Assembly (NCBI GenBank): GCA_030691585.1
Contig: JAUYEC010000025.1
Span: forward strand, 1-13,332
Reading direction: 5' to 3'
Length of the DNA stretch: 13,332 bases
Origin: Candidatus Omnitrophota bacterium
Lineage (GTDB): Bacteria > Omnitrophota > Gorgyraeia > Gygaellales > Profunditerraquicolaceae
Shown here: piece after piece, positions 12,001-13,332 of the stretch
Layout: every line of letters begins with the position of its first letter
Numbering within the stretch: the stretch's first letter is position 1
Made by a program: the position numbers and the translations under genes
Notes under the pieces: model-generated
Database searches by the model: none
Told to the model about the DNA's origin: nothing
What the model saw: only the letters and a program-made list of their open reading frames with translations

Positions 12001-13331
12001 AAGGGGCCTTTATACGGCGCCGGGCACAGAATTTTGCGAAGATTTATGTATGGACGGCGGGCTTAGAGCAAGGAAAAGATAATGTTAGAGATGCCGTCGG
12101 CACGCATCACCCGGATATCATTGAACGTTACGGCAGGCTTGATGAACTTAATGAAGACCAGAGAGAACATCTCAGAGAAGATATTTATAAAATTTCACAA
12201 GGCTTTTTTCTTACTTATGGTTTGAAGGGGGCATTGAGACAGGATTATTTCCATCGAAATTATAAACAGGCGCTTATCGCGTCTTTTGAAAATTTAGGAT
12301 TAAACTCTCTCGGTTTTGATCTGGATTGGGCATCTCCGGAACAACGATTGGAAACGATCCGGTATGTTTTATCAAAAAAAGCGCCCGATCGGATTATGGA
12401 ACGGTATCGTAATCTGCGAGCGCTTACCTCGAGTCAGGTTAAGGTATTGGCGGGTGATATTTATAGCATTGGCCAAGGCTGTTTCAGGGCATGGGGATTA
12501 AGCAGCGCTCTTAATCGGAATATTGCGCCCGAATTTAAGGGCAGTTATATAGAGGCCCTGCGCGCGACATTTTCCGATCTAAGGCTGGATCCGCTGGGTT
12601 TTCAACTTGACTGGAAGACAAAGGCCAGGGCCGATGCCTCAATACGTTTTACGGTATTTCGCGAAGTTCCGCTAATTGAAGAGCTTTATGAAAATATCGA
12701 CAAAATTAGCGAGCAACAGCTTCAGCAATTGACCGGTCAGATATACAGGATTACGCACGCGCATTTCTGTTGTTGGGGGCTTAATCAGGCGCTGCATAAA
12801 AAAGCAGTAAAGTATTATGACGGCAATCACATAAAAGCATTGCAAGAAGCATTCGCTCATTCGAGACTGCAATTAGCCGGCGGCAAGTTCTTAAAACATA
12901 TTCTCAAAATGCATAACGTTGAATTTTCGGAGAAACAATTACCGGAAGAACTGGTGAGAGAATATCTCCCTATTATGCAAGGGCTGTCTTCAAATTACGC
13001 CCGGAAAACCGGGGTTGGCGATCCTCTTATGTATGTAAGCGGGGCTTATGCCGGTTTACGGGAAATTTTTGAAGGAGTGCAAAGCTCCGACCCGCGTTTT
13101 AAACCGTTTGCAATAACAAGGATGAAGCAGCGCATAATTGATCAAATCCACAAAGAAGGCCGGCTTAAGCCGTCGGAAATGTCTCAGCTTAAAAAAATCC
13201 AAACTGTGCGGGAATCATTAATGCAGGCAGGTAACGTGAATCCTTCCATGGAAGATATAGCTCGGGATTGCGGGTTACGGGTAAGCCGCGTAAGGTCCTT
13301 ATTGCAGAAAAAACAGACTGTTTTCTTTTCA
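3..13331 (+). CDS. Giant multidomain protein, internal fragment (partial at both ends)
   Basis: The frame beginning at base 3 is free of stop codons to the end of the window: 4443 codons with no start or stop visible. A frame this long cannot be open by chance, and it contains recognisable folds in order: transglutaminase-like, J-domain, signal-peptide and coiled-coil segment, radical SAM-like, CPBP-like membrane domain, SAM methyltransferase, ADP-ribosyltransferase-like, helix-turn-helix pair, six tandem repeats and sigma-like regions. Modules are joined by short Ala/Pro/Gly/Ser linkers. Several hydrophobic segments (about 3978-4013, 4308-4385, 4458-4530, 6156-6210, 6600-6780, 6880-6930) suggest a membrane-anchored envelope protein. 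However, the J-domain, methyltransferase and sigma-like parts normally work in the cytosol, so topology or processing is unclear. Giant genes of this kind are known from Omnitrophota. The overall function is unknown. The reading frame is certain; single-protein biology is inferred. Confidence 0.95.
120..420 (+). other. Transglutaminase-like Cys-His domain (module of the giant protein)
   Basis: The translation contains a G-K-C at the start of a hydrophobic helix (Cys codon 186-188, followed by LALAELWAAAL), then T-H-A-F thirty residues later (His codon 276-278), then a short strand ending FITNN (Asn codons 318-323). This order and spacing resemble the Cys-His-Asp/Asn triad of the transglutaminase/papain-like superfamily, in which the Cys begins a helix and the His lies in an H-A-W-like strand. 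Such domains are proteases, amidases or crosslinking enzymes. The Asp of the usual triad would be replaced here by Asn, or be the later Asp of the C-F-D sequence. The domain begins close to the window edge, so its N-terminal part may be missing. I am only moderately sure of the family. Confidence 0.4.
843..1030 (+). other. Possible degenerate transglutaminase-like unit
   Basis: The residues G-G-N-H-R-D-K-A-L-L-L-Y-A-L-L-W-H-M-G-I (codons 870-929) match the shape of the transglutaminase core helix, usually G-x-C-R-D-K-A-x-L-L-x-A-L-L-x-x-x-G-I. The position of the catalytic Cys is His here (codon 879-881). The following strand, SYVLCKGVYVNTVTW, lies where the catalytic His strand would be but has Ser-Tyr instead of His. 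If the family call is right this copy is inactive, perhaps a structural or binding module paired with the intact unit upstream. About 130 residues of helical sequence of unknown fold separate the two. This is weak evidence from one motif. Confidence 0.25.
1086..1424 (+). other. Linker and short unrecognised module before the antisense cassette
   Basis: A Ser/Lys-rich stretch (SYTPSKSSAARTKDDSFSASVSS) acts as a linker. It is followed by about 80 residues with no family I recognise (MPDKPRYRMALPG, YVRLCYGRLEHLGLLQDAG, GRYIRRSGRGCWID). The module ends with N-P-A-P-A-G-Q, encoded by the GC-rich joint word at 1407-1418. Immediately after that word the DNA becomes the 3' end of a gene cassette on the opposite strand, so this joint is probably an insertion or recombination boundary. 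Confidence 0.4.
1425..1610 (-). pseudogene. Truncated CopG-family-like antitoxin remnant, nested antisense
   Basis: The 61-residue product starts MKDKISKFMSLEETRRFWDT and continues H-D-S-T-E-F-L-D-E-L-T-P-V-R-V-K-F-L-R-P-R. The FWDTHD block followed by an LDEL and V-x-F-x-R-P-R strand is typical of small CopG/BrnA-like antitoxins of type II toxin-antitoxin systems. Family members usually run about 80-90 residues with a C-terminal DNA-binding or dimerisation half. Here similarity fades after K-I-I-S and the protein ends in an odd tail, RKRHTTHTHHS, so that half is missing and the gene is probably broken. The ATG directly follows the vapC stop (TAAATG), with no clear ribosome binding site of its own, so translation would be coupled. 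Its codons pair exactly with codons of the giant + frame. The truncation point is a few bases from the GC-rich joint at 1407-1418. Confidence 0.55.
1611..1985 (-). CDS. vapC: VapC-type PIN-domain ribonuclease toxin, nested antisense
   Basis: The 124-residue product has the normal length and motif order of VapC toxins, which are Mg-dependent ribonucleases that cut tRNA or rRNA and stop translation until bound by antitoxin. It opens with YLIDTNIIIDHLRGD (acidic residue Asp6), has S-V-I-N-E-Y-E-L-L at residues 37-45 (Glu41), G-L-V-D-S-L-I-A-A at 88-96 (Asp91) and ends with T-L-I-T-R-N-T-K-H-F at 104-113, the usual last active-site strand. All conserved PIN positions look present, so the protein could be active. 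The start lies 3 bases after the antitoxin stop (TAAGGAATG), a coupled operon arrangement. The gene lies wholly inside the giant + ORF in codon-aligned antisense phase, so it contains no TTA, CTA or TCA codon, each of which would be a stop on the other strand. Confidence 0.85.
   Translation of the reverse strand: MKYLIDTNIIIDHLRGDATVTSFFEGIENKKIRASISVINEYELLSLPSLNPSQEQEIISFLSIFAVMNITSSIVRIAARFRRKYGSGLVDSLIAATAHKNKSTLITRNTKHFKSIKEIRIQSI
1989..2213 (-). CDS. Antitoxin partner of VapC (74 aa), nested antisense
   Basis: A 74-residue protein encoded directly upstream of vapC on the same strand, in the usual antitoxin-first order. The N-terminal half (L-E-M-L-E-E-K-I-E-S-I-K-W-M-L-V-E) is a likely amphipathic helix or coiled coil. 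The C-terminal half (R-K-S-A-G-I-L-G, then Y-P-K-G, then NKLRKEWRINE) resembles the toxin-wrapping tails of several VapC antitoxins, which typically carry a G-I-x-G/K, YPKG-like turn and an L-R-x-E-W ending. The ORF extends upstream to 2309, but I chose the ATG at 2211-2213 because a perfect AGGAGG lies 6 bases before it. The antitoxin would neutralise VapC and, in complex with it, repress the promoter. The family assignment is by position and tail motif, not a certain match. Confidence 0.75.
   Translation of the reverse strand: MNANIIGTLEMLEEKIESIKWMLVETASHKTNLPHTLNAIRKSAGILGAAYPKGAPMENKLRKEWRINESRRNN
2220..2225 (-). promoter_or_regulatory. Ribosome binding site of the antitoxin gene (AGGAGG)
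   Basis: The minus strand reads AGGAGG followed by ATCAAG and then ATG: a perfect Shine-Dalgarno sequence with 6-base spacing. It fixes the antitoxin start at 2213 rather than at the upstream ATG at 2309. It is strong evidence that the minus-strand cassette was selected as a real gene. Confidence 0.8.
2239..2267 (-). promoter_or_regulatory. Putative sigma-70 promoter of the toxin-antitoxin cassette
   Basis: On the minus strand TTGACT (2267-2262) is followed after 17 bases by TATCTT (2244-2239), a good -35 box and a fair -10 box at ideal spacing. Transcription would begin near 2232, giving a leader of about 20 bases before the antitoxin ATG. An alternative -10, TAGTAT (2247-2242), would leave a short 14-base spacer. 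The promoter lies inside the coding sequence of the giant gene, so transcription from it would be antisense to the giant mRNA. Confidence 0.55.
2733..2880 (+). other. DnaJ-like J-domain (module of the giant protein)
   Basis: The segment G-E-E-L-K-R-I-Y-R-S-L-A-Q-K-L-H-P-D-K-N matches helix II, the diagnostic HPD loop (His-Pro-Asp codons 2787-2795) and the start of helix III of J-domains. It is followed by a third helix, M-A-G-A-A-F-I-E-L-T-R-D-I-Q-E. J-domains stimulate the ATPase of Hsp70 (DnaK) through the HPD tripeptide, so this part could recruit DnaK to help fold or translocate the giant chain. A preceding helical stretch (2520-2730, L-L-K-E-S-P and E-Y-L-E-N-N-H-P-D) may supply helix I and a leader domain. 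No zinc-finger or substrate-binding DnaJ parts are seen. The HPD is intact. Confidence 0.65.
2940..3900 (+). other. Unrecognised beta-rich module with a basic Gly/Arg tail
   Basis: About 320 residues with no family I can name. Visible parts are V-G-D-I-A-Y-I-S-L-P; an Ile/Thr-rich microrepeat (PITGSTITDSDITDG, from three near-identical ATAACCG words at 3195-3231); A-R-I-G-D-V-I-Q-F-N-F; and alternating strands around A-T-V-I-G-V-K-R-G-S-L-Y-F-R-L, which suggest small barrel-like or SH3-like folds. The end (3672-3740) is very basic and Gly-rich (K-G-K-K-G-R-S-G-G-T-R-R-G). A short Cys pair segment follows (Y-R-C-Y-P-F-G-G-R-T-C-P-G), then a Pro/Asp/Arg-rich linker into the joint word at 3903. 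No catalytic motif is visible. Confidence 0.4.
3955..4400 (+). other. Internal signal-peptide-like segment, coiled coil and membrane helix
   Basis: Directly after the joint word at 3903-3920 comes a basic stretch, then a hydrophobic run L-I-V-I-I-G-L-F-L-I-L-P-F (3978-4016), then Q-S-L-K-A-Q. This is the n-h-c pattern of a secretion signal ending in an A-Q cleavage-like site. Next are a Cys-containing stretch (C-S-D-C and D-C-S-G, 4053-4090), a long charged helix rich in K, E, D, Q and L with heptad-like spacing (4107-4298), and a second hydrophobic helix (4308-4385, W-Y-W-I-F-G-V-F-C-G-L-P-V-L-L-F-P-F-L-V-F). The arrangement resembles a small stand-alone envelope protein with an exported coiled coil and a membrane anchor. 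It looks like a once-separate gene fused in frame. In place it may simply act as two transmembrane helices with an extracytoplasmic coiled coil. Confidence 0.55.
4434..4682 (+). repeat. Membrane module repeat, copy 1
   Basis: An 83-residue module repeated at 6129-6362. It begins G-K-G-A-R-R-G-I, has a hydrophobic helix (P-L-V-V-V-V-A-F-A-A-V-T-V-V-A-L), then LIQPHAAAGAQGL, then a second hydrophobic helix ending GLACLAGGM. Bases 4584-4615 are identical over 32 positions to 6273-6304, and the CLAGGM end is also nearly identical in DNA. This copy is followed after a few residues by a joint word at 4710-4725. Two helices with a short His-containing turn suggest a membrane hairpin. I do not know a function. 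Confidence 0.75.
4741..4980 (+). other. Helical connector before the radical SAM-like domain
   Basis: About 80 residues, mostly helical: E-K-E-I-E-Q-L-L-A-R-L-R-R-M-E-L-M-F-T-V-Y-Q-E-I-L, then E-T-W-R-R-V-A-N-I-I-G-E-I. It ends at the short strand that leads into the radical SAM-like core. It may be the N-terminal cap of that domain. There is no recognisable motif of its own. Confidence 0.35.
4980..6060 (+). other. Radical SAM-like domain with intact CxxxCxxC
   Basis: The motif C-M-Q-P-C-Q-H-C (Cys codons 5085, 5097 and 5106) has the exact CxxxCxxC spacing that binds the 4Fe-4S cluster of radical SAM enzymes. It sits after a short beta strand (I-D-I-S-A-P-H-T-S-R-F), as in the family. About 40 residues later, R-G-D-P-F-F takes the place of the GGEP-like motif that contacts SAM. 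Then V-E-F-A-L-R-S-G-K-Q-I-D-L-D-I-T-T-V-G-W matches the helix and strand that end in T-N-G-like residues in relatives. F-Q-L-S-L-H-L may be the next core strand. These enzymes cleave SAM to a 5'-deoxyadenosyl radical and modify peptides, tRNA or cofactors. The substrate here is unknown. There is no obvious SPASM or TRAM extension. The duplicated membrane modules at 4434 and 6129 bracket it. Confidence 0.6.
6129..6362 (+). repeat. Membrane module repeat, copy 2
   Basis: Second copy of the module at 4434-4682, here 78 residues. It starts G-K-G-V-R-R-G-I, then a hydrophobic helix (S-M-W-L-L-G-I-L-I-V-P-L-I-A-A-A-F-W-Y-F), then LIQPHAAAGAQGL and a closing GLVCLAGGM. The first helices of the two copies have diverged while the central turn and the end are nearly unchanged in protein and DNA. 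That points to local gene conversion or strong constraint on the turn. The copy ends 43 bases before the left inverted repeat of the next block. Confidence 0.75.
6480..6990 (+). other. CPBP (Rce1-like) intramembrane protease-like domain
   Basis: A hydrophobic, Trp-rich domain with three or four membrane helices. Three motifs lie in the order expected of CPBP metalloproteases: R-E-E-W-F-F-S (Glu codons 6588 and 6591) for EExxxR, F-G-Q-A-H (6762-6776) for FxxxH, and H-K-Y-Y-N (6936-6950) for HxxxN. The Arg of the first motif is Ser here, so activity is doubtful. CPBP proteins cut prenylated proteins or process peptides, and many bacterial ones act in bacteriocin immunity. Spacing of about 60 residues between motifs is somewhat wide but acceptable. 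The short motifs could also occur by chance in a His/Trp-rich membrane protein, so this call is tentative. Confidence 0.4.
7057..7085. repeat. Perfect 13-bp inverted repeat with 3-base loop
   Basis: GTAGTGACAGCAC (7057-7069), loop AGT, then GTGCTGTCACTAC (7073-7085). In mRNA it would form a very stable hairpin within the giant coding sequence, in a Ser/Asp/Cys linker (S-S-D-S-T-V-C-C-H-Y). No T-run follows, so it is not a typical terminator. It sits between two joint words, inside the block bounded by inverted repeats, and is more likely a palindromic repeat remnant than a functional signal. Confidence 0.85.
7210..8030 (+). other. Unrecognised helical module upstream of the methyltransferase
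   Basis: About 270 residues with no family I can name. It is rich in aromatic and charged residues: L-N-D-H-E-W-H-N-L-S-L-I-L-D; then Y-L-Y-P-K-A-Y-V-L-R-M-L-S-L-F-Y-L-F; then amphipathic helices with many Arg and Glu (L-R-E-K-A-R-L-L-P-L-R-K-G-Y, I-V-E-Y-F-Y-R-I-I-F-D-I-Y). A D-F-D-H-H-R-E-G-E-M-F-E-G stretch at 7705-7740 has clustered His/Asp/Glu that could bind metal. The end (about 7930-8030) runs without a linker into the methyltransferase, so it may be an N-terminal substrate-recognition region of that enzyme. Confidence 0.35.
8031..8790 (+). other. Class I SAM-dependent methyltransferase domain
   Basis: The glycine-rich SAM-binding loop V-E-I-G-S-G-A-G-A-L-G (codons 8085-8117) follows a strand and matches motif I of Rossmann-fold methyltransferases. 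L-E-G-I-E-W-N-K-A-A-I is motif II, with the acidic residue that holds the ribose. E-G-S-V-Y-H-L-P-Y-F-N-N-S-V-G-A-L-I-S corresponds to the D-x-x-x-L-P-F strand and loop, and A-L-S-E-I-R-R-V-L-K-D-G to the conserved E-x-x-R-V-L-K-P-G helix of the Methyltransf_11 group. A C-terminal extension (8400-8790) with Y/F-rich segments may cover the acceptor site. The substrate cannot be told: small molecules, lipids, quinones and proteins are all known for this family. Motifs look intact, so activity is plausible. The domain ends at a degenerate joint word (8790-8810). Confidence 0.8.
8822..9005. mobile_element. Remnant of a small palindromic or REP-like mobile repeat
   Basis: The 11-base word TTCCGGGGACA occurs at 8836-8846 and again at 8992-9002, enclosing about 145 bases that in the giant frame read as Pro/Arg/Cys-rich, non-domain-like peptide. 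The left copy continues CACGATACTTAATTCC. From memory this resembles the ends of elements moved by IS200-like REP transposases, but I could not check it. The segment lies exactly between the methyltransferase and the next joint word. The reading frame stays open through it, so the element appears to have been absorbed into the coding sequence. Confidence 0.45.
9120..9715 (+). other. ADP-ribosyltransferase-like module
   Basis: The module starts N-T-P-G-L-L-L-H-G-K-R (His codon 9150), then R-L-I-D-I-L-S-E-G-I, later G-H-V-S-L-S-M (9303-9323), and ends D-E-V-L-Y-E-G-I-I-P-P-E-A-I-A-A-I-I (Glu codon 9603). An L-x-H-G-T-like strand, an I-L-x-x-G-I helix, a V-S-L-S strand and a closing E-V-L-V-x-x-x-I-P-P-E-x-I segment are the recurring features of the H-Y/S-E branch of the ADP-ribosyltransferase fold (DarT and KptA types). 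Such domains transfer ADP-ribose from NAD to protein, DNA or RNA, or act on RNA 2'-phosphates. The usual Thr after H-G is Lys. The similarity is in pattern only and the fold call is uncertain. The module is bordered by joint words at 9051 and 9777. Confidence 0.35.
9804..10718 (+). other. Unrecognised mostly helical module
   Basis: About 300 residues between the joint words at 9777 and 10722, with no family I can name. The first third is helical (I-L-E-R-L-V-A-E-V-L-D-E-I-R-P, then A-L-I-K-E-I-T-A-E-I-Q-K-F). A short hydrophobic patch follows (F-Y-R-A-A-V-A-L-A-V-P-T-P). Next come G-Y-D-G-L-A-I-G-N-E-I-V and a basic segment (T-S-D-K-K-R-L-I-T-K-N-L). The last part is alternating strands and helices (T-T-A-L-V-L-V-P-S-V-L-N-E-L-E-N-L, then T-I-V-Q-I-E-I-E-Q-A-E-Y-F), resembling a small alpha/beta unit. 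Clean boundaries at joint words suggest one or two complete modules. Confidence 0.35.
10824..11150 (+). other. Two tandem helix-turn-helix-like units
   Basis: Two related units of about 55 residues lie in series. The first (10824-10976) contains G-I-Y-I-V-A-D-I-M-H-L-S-P-Q-R-L-W-Q-Y-L-K-K-Y-P-E. The second (10980-11150) contains L-T-V-P-Q-A-A-T-K-L-G-V-S-A-G-N-L-Y-R-Y-F (11037-11099) and then Q-K-H-P-D-E-L. The second has the classic pattern of a helix-turn-helix: A-A-x-x-L-G-V-S as helix and turn, and x-x-x-L-Y-R-Y-F as recognition helix. Both units end with K/Q-Y/H-P-E/D, which supports duplication. Such folds usually bind DNA, or less often RNA or protein. They directly precede the six-repeat array and the sigma-like domain, so the C-terminal part visible here looks like a nucleic-acid-binding section. 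Confidence 0.6.
11160..12890 (+). repeat. Array of six tandem protein repeats, about 95 residues each
   Basis: Six consecutive units: 11160-11453, 11454-11735, 11736-12053, 12054-12329, 12330-12614 and 12615-12890 (98, 94, 106, 92, 95 and 92 codons). Each has the same blocks in order: I-R-x-V-L, then P-x-x-x-x-R-Y and L, then I-Y-x-I, then H-F-x-x-W-G-L-x-x-A-L, then F-K-G-S-Y-I-E-A-L and F-x-D-L-x-L, closing with L-G-F-x-L-D-W. Units 2 and 5 share an identical APEFKGSYIE block. Unit 3 has lost its normal end (G-L-S-K-G-A-F then R-R-R-A-Q), and unit 6 loses the L-D-W ending. The units look all-helical. I do not know the family. Placed between helix-turn-helix units and a sigma-like domain, the array could be a repetitive nucleic-acid-binding or protein scaffold, but that is inference. 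Confidence 0.85.
12945..13331 (+). other. Sigma-70-family-like domain (sigma-28 style regions 2-3), runs off the window
   Basis: The order of motifs follows FliA/WhiG-type sigma factors. E-L-V-R-E-Y-L-P-I-M-Q-G (from 12948) is like the opening helix L-V-x-x-Y-L-P-L-V. G-D-P-L-M-Y-V-S-G-A-Y-A-G-L-R-E-I-F-E (13017-13073) is like D-L-x-S-x-G-x-x-G-L-x-x-A. D-P-R-F-K-P-F-A-I-T-R-M-K-Q-R-I-I-D-Q-I (13089-13148) is like the F-D-P-x-x-x-x-F-x-x-Y-A-x-x-R-I-R-G-A-I-x-D stretch of region 2. N-P-S-M-E-D-I-A-R-D-C-G-L (13239-13277) is like the P-T-x-E-E-I-A-E-x-L-G-L helix of region 3. Sigma factors recruit RNA polymerase to promoters. Several region 2 aromatic and acidic residues differ, so promoter melting is uncertain and the fold may serve only as a binding module. 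Region 4, if present, lies beyond the window. Confidence 0.6.
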
Positions 13332-13332
13332 A

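Noticed and set aside
11160..12890. CRISPR array
   Set aside because: The repeat is about 95 codons long, diverged at the DNA level and conserved only as protein. There are no short identical repeats with unique spacers.
3..13331. Reassigned stop codon as the cause of the long frame
   Set aside because: The frame contains no TAA, TAG or TGA at all, so no recoding is needed. A reassigned code would show the reassigned codon in frame.

Overview
The whole window lies inside one protein-coding gene. Reading frame 3 of the + strand (codons starting at positions divisible by 3) has no TAA, TAG or TGA from base 3 to base 13331. That is 4443 consecutive sense codons, open at both edges, with neither the start nor the stop in view. 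I read this frame line by line. It is not just a stop-free stretch: it carries recognisable folds in order, so it is one giant gene. TGA is absent from the frame, so no recoding is needed.

Organism: a bacterium. Genes of this size with mixed catalytic, membrane and repeat modules are known from Omnitrophota (former OP3), and that is my best guess at moderate confidence. The assignment is inference; there is no rRNA or marker gene here.

Layout along the giant protein: (1) 3-1160, a transglutaminase-like Cys-His unit followed by a degenerate second unit. (2) 1425-2270, a toxin-antitoxin cassette on the opposite strand (truncated CopG-like gene, VapC-type PIN toxin, 74-aa antitoxin with its own ribosome binding site and promoter), through which the giant frame still reads. 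(3) 2480-2900, a J-domain with HPD. (4) 2940-3900, an unrecognised beta-rich module. (5) 3955-4400, an internal signal-peptide-like segment, coiled coil and membrane helix. (6) 4434-4682, a membrane module duplicated at 6129-6362. (7) 4980-6060, a radical SAM-like domain with CxxxCxxC. (8) 6406-7209, an 804-bp block bounded by 24-bp inverted repeats and carrying a CPBP-protease-like membrane domain. (9) 7210-8030, unrecognised. (10) 8031-8790, a class I SAM methyltransferase. (11) 8822-9005, a mobile-repeat-like remnant. (12) 9120-9715, an ADP-ribosyltransferase-like module. (13) 9804-10718, an unrecognised mostly helical module. (14) 10824-11150, two helix-turn-helix-like units. (15) 11160-12890, six tandem repeats of about 95 residues. 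(16) 12945-13331, a sigma-factor-like region 2-3 module running off the window.

Modules are separated by a recurring GC-rich DNA word (GCCGCGCCGGCGGGGC and variants, encoding A-A-P-A-G-R-like linkers), always in the same orientation and frame. Together with the antisense toxin-antitoxin cassette, the inverted-repeat block and the repeat remnant, this suggests a gene that grows by in-frame capture of foreign DNA. Cytosolic enzymes, regulatory folds and membrane parts in one chain also raise the possibility of a polyprotein. Domain names rest on motifs read by eye; no database search was possible.
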